A stretch of 64,000 nucleotides of DNA from Verrucomicrobiota bacterium. Its GTDB lineage: Bacteria > Verrucomicrobiota > Verrucomicrobiia > Palsa-1439. The notes under the pieces were generated by a model. That model had not been told where the DNA came from, searched no databases, and saw only the letters and a list, made by a program, of their open reading frames with translations. Shown here piece by piece: positions 49,916 through 59,024 of this stretch (its first letter is position 1; each line of letters opens with the position of its first letter). The stretch covers positions 126,820 through 190,819 of the forward strand of contig PLZV01000037.1 of NCBI GenBank assembly GCA_003152315.1, in the 5' to 3' direction. Position numbers and translations under genes: made by a program.

Positions 49916-51055
49916 GTGAACAAAGCTGCCATCACGCTGCTGGTGATTATGCTGATGCTGTTGACGATCGGCGTGGTCATGCTGTTTAGCACCAGCGCGC
50001 TCTACGCCAAGGACCGCTACGGCGATCAGCATTATCTCCTGAAGCGGCAACTGGCGTGGATGCTCGTCGGCGGCGTGGGGTGTGTGACGGCGGCCAGCGT
50101 ACCCTACCCAAAACTGCGCGGTGTATGCACGGGTGTGCTCATCGTGGCGGCGGTCATGTTGGCGCTGGTCCTCATCCCCCACGTTGGGCTGAAGGTGGGC
50201 GGCGCGCGCCGCTGGCTGGGTCTCGGGTGGATGAGGTTTCAACCGTCGGAGCTTGGCAAGCTGGCCCTGATCGTCTGGCTGGCACACTGGCTGGCGAAGG
50301 AGAAACGGCGGCTCAACAAATTCGGGCGCGGCTTTGCGGTGCCGGTGGGTGTGGTGGGCTGCGTATTGGCGCTCGTGCTCCTGGAGCCGGACTTCGGTTC
50401 GACGGCGCTGCTCGCATCGGTCAGCTTCGCACTGATGTTTATCGCAGGCGTGCGCTTGCGGTTCCTCGTGCCGACAATCTTCACGGGTGCTGGCGGGTTT
50501 GTGGCGCTGATGATCCACAATCCCGAGCGCTCGCGGCGGCTGATGGCGTTCCTCGATCTCGAGAAATACAAGCAGGGCGCGGGGTATCAGGTCTGGCAGG
50601 CGATTCTGGCGTTTGGCTCGGGTGGATTCAACGGCCTCGGACTGGGCAACAGCCGCCAGAAAATGTTCTACCTGCCCGAGGCGCACACGGATTTTATTTT
50701 TCCCATTGTCGGCGAGGAATTGGGGTTGGTCGGGACCCTGGGGATCCTGCTCGCCTTCGCGCTATTGGTTGCCTGTGCCGTGATCATTGCCCTGCGCGCG
50801 TCAGATCTTTTTGGCCAGTACCTCGGCATGGGCATCGCACTGCTGATCGCGATGCAGGCGCTCATCAATGTCGGCGTGGTGACGGCGTGGTTGCCGACGA
50901 AAGGGTTGCCGCTACCCTTCATCAGTTTTGGCGGATCGAATTTAGTGCTGAACATGGTAGCGGTGGGTTTATTACTCAACATCTTCCGCCACTGCACGAT
51001 TGAGACGGAGAGTGAGGACCAGGAATTTTTCGCGCGGCGTTCCGCGCTGTCATAG
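49916..51055 (+). CDS. ftsW: Septal peptidoglycan glycosyltransferase FtsW (SEDS)
   Basis: Polytopic SEDS protein of 379 residues with ten expected helices; it polymerises lipid II at the septum with FtsI. MLFSTSALYAKDRYGDQHY near 22, GARRWLGLGWMRFQPSELGK near 98 (in parts), LPEAHTDFIFPIVGEELG near 251 with the conserved acidic residue, and GLPLPFISFGGSNLVLNM near 326 are the family landmarks. It starts at GTG 49916 with GGAGG only a few bases upstream. The short C-terminal tail is acidic (ETESEDQEF). Confidence 0.95.
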   Translation: MNKAAITLLVIMLMLLTIGVVMLFSTSALYAKDRYGDQHYLLKRQLAWMLVGGVGCVTAASVPYPKLRGVCTGVLIVAAVMLALVLIPHVGLKVGGARRWLGLGWMRFQPSELGKLALIVWLAHWLAKEKRRLNKFGRGFAVPVGVVGCVLALVLLEPDFGSTALLASVSFALMFIAGVRLRFLVPTIFTGAGGFVALMIHNPERSRRLMAFLDLEKYKQGAGYQVWQAILAFGSGGFNGLGLGNSRQKMFYLPEAHTDFIFPIVGEELGLVGTLGILLAFALLVACAVIIALRASDLFGQYLGMGIALLIAMQALINVGVVTAWLPTKGLPLPFISFGGSNLVLNMVAVGLLLNIFRHCTIETESEDQEFFARRSALS

Positions 51056-51085
51056 TTGCGTATTGGGTTGAGAGAAGGTTCATGA

Positions 51086-52216
51086 ATGAAAGTGATGATC
51101 GCATGTGGTGGGACGGGGGGGCACCTGTTTCCAGGGTTGGCGGTCGCGGAAGTTTTACGGGAGAGGCGTCACCAAGTGAGGTTGTTCGTCTCCGAAAAGG
51201 CAGTCGATCAGACCGCATTGGCAGCGTTGACCGACTCCTCCGACCCTTCGGCGCGCATCGCGGTGGAGGTGGTTCCAGCCGTGGGCTACGAGGGGTCTCG
51301 CCGATTGATACGATTTTGCATCCGTTTGGCGAAGGCGACCCGCGGGTGCGCCGCGGTCTGCGATGAATTTGGGCCCGACGTAGTGCTGGGGATGGGAGGC
51401 TTTACTTCCGCGCCGGCGATGTTGGGGGCCCGGTGGTTTGGGAAGCGGGGGACGGCGACATTGATCCACGAATCGAATGCAGTGCCAGGGAAGGCAAACC
51501 GGTGGACGAGTCGGTTCGTGGATCACGTCGCGGTGGGGCTGGCCGATTGCGCGCGTTTTTTCGGACGCCGGCACGTCACTGTGACGGGCACGCCGATCCG
51601 GGCAGCGTTGCGTGGCGGCAAGGTGGCCGATGCACGGGCGCGGCTGGGGTTGCAGGCCAATCGGCTGACAGTGTTGGTCGCGGGCGGCAGCCAGGGGGCC
51701 CACGCGATCAACGAGGCCATGACGTGCGCGTTACCATGGCTCGGCGGCAGAACGGAGCGTGTGCAGTTCGTGCATTTGACGGGCGCGCTCGATGAACAGT
51801 TCGTGCGCGAGTCGTATGAGAAGACCGGGTTTACAGGAAAGGTAATGAGTTTCTGCAACCAGATGGAATTGGCATACAGCGCAGCGGACGTGGTCGTCGC
51901 GCGCTCCGGCGCCTCGACGCTTACCGAGATTGCGGCCTTCGGATTGCCGGCAATCCTGATTCCGTATCCCCAGGCTGCCAGCAACCATCAGTGGCATAAC
52001 GCGCGTGTCTTCGAGCGCGCGGGAGCGGCGCGGCTCCTCGATCCGTCGCAGTTCAGCGACCTGCATGCGGAACGCGGGGAGCGATTGGCGCAGGTCATTA
52101 CCGAGTTGCTAGACGATGAAACCGGGCGAGCGCGCATGGCGGATGCCGCGCGTTTGCTGGCCGTGGACGACGCGGCGGAGCGACTGGCGGGACTTTTGGA
52201 ACAATATGGCCAATAG
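51086..52216 (+). CDS. murG: UDP-GlcNAc:lipid I GlcNAc transferase MurG
   Basis: Peripheral membrane GT-B enzyme of 376 residues making lipid II. The N-terminal IACGGTGGHLFPGLAVAE (about 4-21) is the G-loop, GMGGFTSAPAMLGA near 105 the second, VLVAGGSQGAHAINEAM near 195 the third. The donor site is SGASTLTEIAAFGLPAILIP near 274 followed by AASNHQWHNA. The start at ATG 51086 is used. The end overlaps murC-murB by 11 bases. Confidence 0.96.
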   Translation: MKVMIACGGTGGHLFPGLAVAEVLRERRHQVRLFVSEKAVDQTALAALTDSSDPSARIAVEVVPAVGYEGSRRLIRFCIRLAKATRGCAAVCDEFGPDVVLGMGGFTSAPAMLGARWFGKRGTATLIHESNAVPGKANRWTSRFVDHVAVGLADCARFFGRRHVTVTGTPIRAALRGGKVADARARLGLQANRLTVLVAGGSQGAHAINEAMTCALPWLGGRTERVQFVHLTGALDEQFVRESYEKTGFTGKVMSFCNQMELAYSAADVVVARSGASTLTEIAAFGLPAILIPYPQAASNHQWHNARVFERAGAARLLDPSQFSDLHAERGERLAQVITELLDDETGRARMADAARLLAVDDAAERLAGLLEQYGQ

Positions 52217-54566
52217 GCAACAACTGATTGATTTTCTCGGCGGCAAACCACGACGGGTACACTTTGTCGGGATTGGCGGCTGCGGGATGAGCGGCCTGGC
52301 GCGGCTGTTGTTGCAGCAGGGGCACCTCGTCAGCGGCTCCGACTTGTCGCCAAATGGAGGCACGAAGGACCTGCAGAAACTCGGCGCGAGGATCTACACC
52401 GGCCACGCCGCGAAGAACGTCGGCGAGGACACGGAACTCGTCGTGTACACCTCGGCGGTCAACGGCGAGAACGTCGAACTCCAGGCGGCGGATGAACGGA
52501 AAATTCCGCGGGTGCGGCGCGGCCTGTTGCTCAGCGCATTGATGAACCACAGCAACAACATCGCCGTCGCGGGCACGCACGGCAAGACGACGACGACCGC
52601 GATGATCGCGTACGTGCTCACGCGCAGCGACAGCGCCCCAAGCTATTGTGTCGGCGCGCACATTCCCGTGCTGGGCACGAACGCGCAGATTGGGGGCGGC
52701 AAGTACTTCGTAGGCGAAGCCTGTGAGAGCGACGGGACGCTCATTGGTTTCAGCCCGGAGTATGCCGTGTGCCTGAACATCGAGCCCGAGCATCTCGATC
52801 ATTACGGTTCGATGGACAAGCTGCGCGAAACCTTTGACGCCTTCTTCTCCAGCACGCTCAAGACCGTTTTCTTTTGCGCCGACTGTCCGAATTGCCTGCA
52901 ACATGCGGCGAAATGTCGGGCGGCCATCACTTTTGGCCTTTCCGCAAAGGCCGATTACCGAGCGCTCGACATCGAGCACACGGAACACGGCTCACGTTTT
53001 GCGGTCGCCTGCCGTGACCAGCAGATCGGCGTGATCGAGTTGGTCATCCCCGGCCGGCAAAACATCACGAACGCACTCGCGGCGGTCGCCGTGGCCGATG
53101 AGTTGGGTGTGCCCTTCGAAAAGATTGCGGACGCCCTGAGGCAGTTCACCGGGGCGAAGCGACGATTTGATCGGAAGTACGAAGACGGCGGCATTCTCGT
53201 GGTGGATGACTACGCGCACCACCCGACAGAAATTCGCGCCACGATCGCGGCGGCGCGGACGTTGCTGGCGAAGGAAGGCGCGTCGGGCTACCGCCGTTTG
53301 CTCGTGGCGTTCCAACCGCATCGGTATACCCGCACCCAGGCATTGCATGACGAATTTGCGACGGCATTCGCGGGCGCGGACAAGTTGTTTCTCACGGAAA
53401 TCTACGCGGCCAGCGAGAAGCCCATCGACGGAATCACTGGTCAGATGCTCTGCGACGCGGTGACGGCGGCGGGGCCGACGGAAGCCATCTTTGAAGCCGA
53501 TTTGGAGATGTTGGTGGTACGCCTCCTTTCGGAAGCGAGATCTGGGGACATCGTTATAACCATGGGAGCGGGGGATGTTTACAAGGTGGCCGAAGTGTTG
53601 GTGCGAAAACTTCGGACGCGCGGGCCGACCGTCTTTAACCCGGAGAAACGGGCCATGGAGCAACAGGCCGACCTAAAAGCTTTGCTATCGGAGAAGGCGA
53701 AAATCCGACGCGACGAACCGATGGCGCGACACACGTCGATGCGTGTCGGCGGCCCGGCCGAGTTCTGGATCGAGCCGGCCAGCGAACGGGATCTGGCGCG
53801 GCTGCTCCATTATTGCCATGTCCGTGAGATCCCGGTGACCGTCATCGGCCGTGGCACGAACCTGCTGGTGCTCGACGGCGGCATCCAGGGGGTGGTGATC
53901 AGTCTGAATAACGAGGAGTTCTCGAAAATCGAAGTGGATGGTGAGCGAATTCTTGCGCGGGCGGGCGCGCGCTTGAAGACCATTGTCACCCTGGCCGCAA
54001 AACACAACCTGGGCGGACTCGAATTTATGGAAGGCATCCCCGGTTCGCTCGGCGGCGCGCTACGCATGAACGCGGGCGCCATGGGACAGCAGACGTTTGA
54101 TGTCGTCGATTGGGTGCGTTACATCAGCTACTCCGGCGACATATACGATACGGAGGCGAAGCATCTTCCCGTCGCGTATCGAAGCTGCCCGGTGTTCCAT
54201 AACCACGTCGCCCTGTCGGCGATTCTGCGCGGGACGAAAACCGAGAAGAAGACAATCGATGGCAGGCTGCGCGCGTTCGCGGAGAAACGCTGGTCAACGC
54301 AGCCGGCGAAGCCAAGTGCCGGTTGCATTTTCAAGAACCCCGACGCAATTCCGGCGGGTAAACTGATCGAGGAACTGGGGCTGAAGGGAATGTCCATTGG
54401 CGGCGCGCGTGTTTCGGAGAGGCATGGCAATTTCATCGTGAACGAGGGCAAGGCGACGGCCGGTGACGTGCTGCAATTGATCGCGGCGATCCGCGAACGG
54501 GCGCGCCAGGAGCGGGGGATCGATCTCGAACCCGAAGTGCTGATTCTTGGATCGGAGAAACCGTAG
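52206..54566 (+). CDS. murC-murB: MurC-MurB fusion: UDP-MurNAc-L-alanine ligase and UDP-enolpyruvyl-GlcNAc reductase
   Basis: Bifunctional enzyme of 786 residues catalysing two consecutive steps: reduction to UDP-MurNAc (MurB half) and L-Ala addition (MurC half). MurC is residues 1-about 470: VHFVGIGGCGMSGLA near 18, ATP loop GTHGKTTTTAM near 124, YAHHPTEI near 336. MurB starts near 484: HTSMRVGGPAEFW, FAD loop VIGRGTNLLVLDGG near 546, GIPGSLGGALRMNAGAMG near 612 and SAGCIFKNP near 704. In that last motif the residue at the catalytic-acid position, usually Ser, is Cys 707. The ATG at 52206 is set by homology. No separate murB is seen. Confidence 0.95.
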   Translation: MANRQQLIDFLGGKPRRVHFVGIGGCGMSGLARLLLQQGHLVSGSDLSPNGGTKDLQKLGARIYTGHAAKNVGEDTELVVYTSAVNGENVELQAADERKIPRVRRGLLLSALMNHSNNIAVAGTHGKTTTTAMIAYVLTRSDSAPSYCVGAHIPVLGTNAQIGGGKYFVGEACESDGTLIGFSPEYAVCLNIEPEHLDHYGSMDKLRETFDAFFSSTLKTVFFCADCPNCLQHAAKCRAAITFGLSAKADYRALDIEHTEHGSRFAVACRDQQIGVIELVIPGRQNITNALAAVAVADELGVPFEKIADALRQFTGAKRRFDRKYEDGGILVVDDYAHHPTEIRATIAAARTLLAKEGASGYRRLLVAFQPHRYTRTQALHDEFATAFAGADKLFLTEIYAASEKPIDGITGQMLCDAVTAAGPTEAIFEADLEMLVVRLLSEARSGDIVITMGAGDVYKVAEVLVRKLRTRGPTVFNPEKRAMEQQADLKALLSEKAKIRRDEPMARHTSMRVGGPAEFWIEPASERDLARLLHYCHVREIPVTVIGRGTNLLVLDGGIQGVVISLNNEEFSKIEVDGERILARAGARLKTIVTLAAKHNLGGLEFMEGIPGSLGGALRMNAGAMGQQTFDVVDWVRYISYSGDIYDTEAKHLPVAYRSCPVFHNHVALSAILRGTKTEKKTIDGRLRAFAEKRWSTQPAKPSAGCIFKNPDAIPAGKLIEELGLKGMSIGGARVSERHGNFIVNEGKATAGDVLQLIAAIRERARQERGIDLEPEVLILGSEKP

Positions 54567-54572
54567 ACGATT

Positions 54573-55529
54573 ATGAAGCGATTGAAGATTGTCGTACTAA
54601 TGGGCGGGCCTTCAGCCGAGCGCGAAGTATCGCTGAAGTCGGGGACGGCGGTGGCGAGCGCGTTGGCAGGGATGGGCGCCAAAGTTGTACCCATTGATAT
54701 CCCGGAGACGACATTCTCGATCCGGAAGAACGTGGACGTGGTCTTCGTGGCATTGCACGGGACTTTCGGCGAAGATGGCACCCTCCAACGGATGCTCGAG
54801 GATACCGGGATTGCGTACACCGGCTCGGGCCCCGAGGCGAGCGCGCGCGCGTTCGACAAGGTTGCGGCAAAAGCGGAGTTCCGTGCCGCGGGTATTCCGA
54901 CGCCGAAGTATGAAGTCGTTGATCGTGCGCAAACGGACCTGCACCGGGTGGCGGCATTCGGGTTCCCGCTGGTCGTGAAGCCCTCGCGGCAAGGGTCCAG
55001 CGTAGGAATCAGCATCGTGCAGGAAGAAGCCCACCTCGAAGAAGCGTGCCAGATCGCCTGGCACTATGATGATCGCCTGCTGGTCGAGCAGTTCATCGCG
55101 GGCCGCGAATTGACCGTGGGGATTTTTGATGGTCACGCCTTGCCGGTGATTGAGATTCGCCCGAAGCACGATTTCTTCACGTACGAGGCGAAGTACACGA
55201 AGGGGCAGACGGATTATCTGGTGCCGGCGCCGTTGGAAAAGAGCATTGAAGCCCAGGTGAAGACACTGGCCCTGCGGGCGCACGATTGTCTGGGCTGCCG
55301 CGACCTTGCGCGTGTGGACCTGATCCTGGCGGAAAATGGCGAACTTTTTGTGCTGGAAGTGAACACGATCCCGGGTTTCACCGAGACAAGCCTCGTGCCA
55401 CAAGCGGCCCGTGCGGCGGGGATTGAATTCCCGGATTTATGCGCGCGCCTGGTGCAAATGGCGTTGGCGCGCCGCAAACCGAACGCCGGAATCGACGCGG
55501 ACGAGAAGGAGAGAATTGCGGTTTCATGA
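54573..55529 (+). CDS. ddl: D-alanine:D-alanine ligase
   Basis: ATP-grasp ligase of 318 residues providing D-Ala-D-Ala for MurF. VVLMGGPSAEREVSLKSG near 7 contains the Glu and Ser of the first D-Ala site. ALHGTFGEDGTLQ near 66, KPSRQGSSVGISIV near 136, LTVGIFDGHALPVIEI near 178 and EVNTIPGFTETSL near 259 complete the ATP-grasp. Residues around YEAKYTKGQTDYLVPA near 204 form the omega loop; the Tyr supports D-Ala rather than D-lactate specificity. It follows murC-murB after six bases and overlaps ftsQ by ATGA. Confidence 0.96.
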   Translation: MKRLKIVVLMGGPSAEREVSLKSGTAVASALAGMGAKVVPIDIPETTFSIRKNVDVVFVALHGTFGEDGTLQRMLEDTGIAYTGSGPEASARAFDKVAAKAEFRAAGIPTPKYEVVDRAQTDLHRVAAFGFPLVVKPSRQGSSVGISIVQEEAHLEEACQIAWHYDDRLLVEQFIAGRELTVGIFDGHALPVIEIRPKHDFFTYEAKYTKGQTDYLVPAPLEKSIEAQVKTLALRAHDCLGCRDLARVDLILAENGELFVLEVNTIPGFTETSLVPQAARAAGIEFPDLCARLVQMALARRKPNAGIDADEKERIAVS

Positions 55530-56401
55530 TCAAGCTGGGTAATCGAAGGAAAAAACGGCCGGAGTATTTGCTGGACGTGAAAGTGCAAACGCGCGGGCGC
55601 GCGTTGGCGCGACTGCGGGCGACCGTGACGATCCTGGTCGTCCTCGGTATGTTGGTCCTGACCGGGTACGGGATATACCGCCTGCTGAAAGTCACCACAG
55701 ACCGGCTCGTGTACAACAATCCGCGGTTTGCGATCCACCAAATCGTGGTGGATAACGACGGCGTGTTGACGCCCGAGCGCGTTGTGCAGTTTGCCGGGGT
55801 GGCCGTTGGGCAGAATCTTTTGTCAGTCGATCTCGATCAGGTGCGCAAGAACCTGGAGATGCTGCCGCTGGTGCGCGGTGTGGAAGTGCGGCGCATGCTG
55901 CCGGATCGGTTATTTATCCGCGTGGAGGAGCGCACCGCCGTGGCGCGGTTGCGAGTGCCCACACGAGAGTTGGGTGACGCAGTGTTTTACATCGACCGCT
56001 CCGGCTTCGTGATGAAACCCATCACGCTGGCTGACGGGACGGTGGTACAGCCGCAAACCCCGCGGCCAGTGCCGATGCTGGCGGGGGTGTCACTGGCCGA
56101 CGTGCGGCTTGGCCGACAAGTTGAGTCGGAACAGATTTACCGGGCCCTGGAATTACTGGACAAACTTGATCAGGCCGTCGCGGGGTCGCTGCTGGAGGTC
56201 GAGCAAATTGATTTGTCGAAGCCACGGCAATTGGTAATGACGACGCGGCAACACACGACAATTAAATTGGACGTGGAAGAATTTCCGCAACAGTTACGGC
56301 GGTTGGGAGTGATTTTGCGGTGGGCGCAACAGCGCCAAAAAGCCGTGCAGATGGTGGACCTGACGGTCAACCGCGGTGTGCCGGTGACGTTCGTGAATTA
56401 G
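55526..56401 (+). CDS. ftsQ: Cell-division protein FtsQ
   Basis: Bitopic divisome protein of 291 residues. The cytoplasmic N-terminus is basic (LGNRRKKRPEYLL), the membrane helix is near 34-54 (VTILVVLGMLVLTGYGIY), and a POTRA domain begins FAIHQIVVDNDGVLTPERVV near 72, followed by the beta domain with EMLPLVRGVEVRRMLPDRLFIRVEERTAVA near 111 (separate strands). The start is ATG 55526, fixed by the overlap with ddl. It is placed as in most dcw clusters, directly before ftsA. It should pair with the FtsL at 41216; an FtsB is not seen. Confidence 0.92.
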   Translation: MIKLGNRRKKRPEYLLDVKVQTRGRALARLRATVTILVVLGMLVLTGYGIYRLLKVTTDRLVYNNPRFAIHQIVVDNDGVLTPERVVQFAGVAVGQNLLSVDLDQVRKNLEMLPLVRGVEVRRMLPDRLFIRVEERTAVARLRVPTRELGDAVFYIDRSGFVMKPITLADGTVVQPQTPRPVPMLAGVSLADVRLGRQVESEQIYRALELLDKLDQAVAGSLLEVEQIDLSKPRQLVMTTRQHTTIKLDVEEFPQQLRRLGVILRWAQQRQKAVQMVDLTVNRGVPVTFVN

Positions 56402-56418
56402 AAAGGTTTGGCTGAAAA

Positions 56419-57648
56419 ATGTTACCGAAGGAAAAAATCATCGTGGGGCTGGAGGTGGGCACCTCCAAGGTCTGCGCCGTGGTCGGCGAGGTGCTCGATG
56501 ATGGCAACATCATGGTGGTCGGAGTCGGCCAGGCGAACTCCGAGGGTGTCCGCAAGGGCGAGATCGTCAATATCGAGGCGACGGTCGAGTGCATACACGC
56601 CGCGGTGGCGGACGCCGAGGAAAGCGCGGGCGTTGAGATCCATAACGTCTATGCCAGCGTCAGTGGCGGCCACATTCGCAGTTTCAACAACCGCGGGACG
56701 GTGGCGGTGACCAACGAGGACCGCGAGATTTCGGAGGAGGAAGTCCGTAACGTCCTACTCAACGCGAAGGCCGTGAACATCCCCATGGACCATGTGGTGA
56801 TTCACGCGATTCGCCAGCATTTCTTCGTCGATGGACACGACGGCATTCAGAATCCGGTTGGCATGATTGGGGCGAAACTCGAAGCTGATGTGCATGTGAT
56901 CTATGGCGTGCGCACGCGGTTGCAGAACACGATCAAATGCATCAAACACGTGCCGCTCGATGTGGCCAACATAGCGGTCAGCGGATTCGCCTCGGCGCTG
57001 GCCGTGCTCACCTCGGAGCACCAGCAACTCGGGGCGGTGGTCGTCGACATAGGCGGCGGCACGACCGATTACATTATTTACAGCGAGGGCACGATTCAAC
57101 ACAGCGGCGTGCTGGCGGTCGGTGGCGATCACATCACGAACGACGTGGCCATTGGCTTGCGCATCCCGATGAACCGGGCGGAGACGCTGAAAATCGAGCA
57201 TGGATCGGTGGCGATTCCGCCGGACGACGAGGTGCTCACACTCAAGCGCGAGGTCGGGCTCCCGGACCGGCAGGTTTCGAAACAACAGCTTTGTCGCATC
57301 ATGAACCTGCGCGTCGAGGAGACGCTGACCCTGGTGAAGAAGGAACTCGAAAAGCACAAGCTGATGGAGTACCTCGGCGCGGGCGTATTTATTACGGGCG
57401 GTTGCGCGCGGTTACAGGGCCTGGAGCCGCTGGCCGCCCAGATTTTTGGGCTGCCCGTGCATATCGGCCACAGCCTGACGGTTGGCGGCCCGACGTCGGC
57501 GATTGAAAGTCCCGAGTACTCCACGGCCATTGGTCTGGTGCGCTACGCGCTTGGTTCCCAACGCGACCAGCACCAGCCGCCGTCGCCGTTGCGCAAGATT
57601 GGACAGTCGTTCCAACACCTGATCCAAAAGGCGCGGGCGTTCCTGTAA
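56419..57648 (+). CDS. ftsA: Cell-division protein FtsA
   Basis: Actin-like ATPase of 409 residues that tethers FtsZ filaments to the membrane. Phosphate-1 loop IIVGLEVGTSKVCAVVGE near 6, SHS2-domain 1C region about 85-165, phosphate-2 VVVDIGGGTTDYIIYSEG near 205, and VFITGGCARLQGLEPLA near 321 (adenosine loop). The C-terminus ends SFQHLIQKARAFL, an amphipathic helix that fits membrane targeting. It starts 17 bases after ftsQ and is followed 14 bases later by ftsZ. Confidence 0.96.
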   Translation: MLPKEKIIVGLEVGTSKVCAVVGEVLDDGNIMVVGVGQANSEGVRKGEIVNIEATVECIHAAVADAEESAGVEIHNVYASVSGGHIRSFNNRGTVAVTNEDREISEEEVRNVLLNAKAVNIPMDHVVIHAIRQHFFVDGHDGIQNPVGMIGAKLEADVHVIYGVRTRLQNTIKCIKHVPLDVANIAVSGFASALAVLTSEHQQLGAVVVDIGGGTTDYIIYSEGTIQHSGVLAVGGDHITNDVAIGLRIPMNRAETLKIEHGSVAIPPDDEVLTLKREVGLPDRQVSKQQLCRIMNLRVEETLTLVKKELEKHKLMEYLGAGVFITGGCARLQGLEPLAAQIFGLPVHIGHSLTVGGPTSAIESPEYSTAIGLVRYALGSQRDQHQPPSPLRKIGQSFQHLIQKARAFL

Positions 57649-57662
57649 ACCGGAGCGTTGTC

Positions 57663-59024
57663 ATGGCGACCCCACGGAAACCAATTTCAACTTCACTTAC
57701 GCCGCCAGCGGCACAACGGGAAATCACGGAGACTATGGAAAAAAGATCAGCGCCCCTGCACAAGATTCGGTTGAAGATCATCGGTGTGGGCGGCGCCGGC
57801 GGCCACACCGTCAGCCAGATTGCCGAGAGCCGAACCCAGGGAAATCACACGTTGGAAGGCGTCGATCTGATTGCGATCAACACCGACCAACAGGCGCTTG
57901 GTGAAATCAATGGCGTAGAGAAGGTGCACATCGGTGCGGCGGTGACGCACGGGCTGGGTGCCGGCGGTGAACCCGAAGTTGGGGCGCGCGCCGCACAAAA
58001 CGACGCCGAGAGGATCGAGGCGCTGGTGCAGGGCGCGGATGTGGTCTTTGTGATGGCCGGGTTGGGCGGCGGTACCGGCACGGGCGCATGCCCGACGATT
58101 GCGCGGGCCGCGAAAGAGCAGGGGGCGCTGGTCCTGGCATTCGTGGCGCTGCCGTTTTCCTTCGAAGGCGACCGCCGCAAACAACAAGCGCTCTCCGGCC
58201 TGGAGCAGCTCAAGGCGCAAGCGGACGCGGTCATCTGCATTCCTAATGACAAGATCTTCCGAATCGCCGGCGCCGATGCGAGTGTCGTGGAGGGCTTCAA
58301 GCGCGCCGATGAGAATTTCATTTTGGGTGTCCAGGCCGTGTGGCAGTTGCTGTCGCGCAAGGGCCTCATCAATCTCGATTTTGCCGATTTGCGTTCAACC
58401 ATTGGCTCGAAGCATTGTGATGGCCTGTTCAGCTACGGACAGGGCGAAGGCGCGAACCGGGCGCGCGAGGCGGTCAAGGCCTTGCTGGAGAATCCGCTGC
58501 TGGACGGCGGTGATATTCTCGCGAAAGCCGAAGGCGTGTTGGTGAGCATCCTCGGCGGTCCCGATCTGACACTCGCCGATGTACAGAAGACGGTGGAGCC
58601 GATATCGCGACTGGCGAACCGTGCCCACGTCATCATGGGCGCAGCCATTGACGAAGCATACCGCGGTAAATTGGCGGTGACGGTGATCGCAGCGGCAAAC
58701 ATCCTGCCGCGCCGCGTGGTCGCCCAGCCGGTGTCGACGAAGCCGATGACCTTCCCGCGGCCTGGCGACGTGCCACTTTCTCGCAATCCGTGGCCCTTGC
58801 CCGCGCCCGTTCCGTCAACTTCACCGCCGCACCAACCGGTTGAGGACGTCCCCAAGCCCGAGCTTGTCGCGGTACAGAAGTCGCCGATCAAACCGAAGCA
58901 GGAAACCCTGCCACTGGAAGGCGTGAGCCGGGGCCGATTCGACAAAAGTGAGCCGACACTTTACAACGGCGAAGATCTCGATGTGCCGACGTTCATCCGG
59001 CGGGGCGTCAGCATCAAACGATGA
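57663..59024 (+). CDS. ftsZ: Cell-division tubulin FtsZ
   Basis: Tubulin-like GTPase of 453 residues forming the division ring. KIIGVGGAGGHTVSQI near 39, the tubulin signature LGGGTGTGACP near 135, and the synergy-loop region FADLRSTIG near 241 are intact. The N-terminus extends about 38 residues ahead of the GTPase domain (an internal ATG at 57735 would trim 24 of them). A Pro-rich linker (about 355-435) leads to the C-terminal peptide DLDVPTFIRRGV that binds FtsA and other partners. The end overlaps the next gene by ATGA. Confidence 0.97.
   Translation: MATPRKPISTSLTPPAAQREITETMEKRSAPLHKIRLKIIGVGGAGGHTVSQIAESRTQGNHTLEGVDLIAINTDQQALGEINGVEKVHIGAAVTHGLGAGGEPEVGARAAQNDAERIEALVQGADVVFVMAGLGGGTGTGACPTIARAAKEQGALVLAFVALPFSFEGDRRKQQALSGLEQLKAQADAVICIPNDKIFRIAGADASVVEGFKRADENFILGVQAVWQLLSRKGLINLDFADLRSTIGSKHCDGLFSYGQGEGANRAREAVKALLENPLLDGGDILAKAEGVLVSILGGPDLTLADVQKTVEPISRLANRAHVIMGAAIDEAYRGKLAVTVIAAANILPRRVVAQPVSTKPMTFPRPGDVPLSRNPWPLPAPVPSTSPPHQPVEDVPKPELVAVQKSPIKPKQETLPLEGVSRGRFDKSEPTLYNGEDLDVPTFIRRGVSIKR

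Noticed and set aside
52116..52205. Upstream start for murC-murB within murG
   Set aside because: The extra 30 residues are murG read out of frame; MurC starts at the ATG at 52206.
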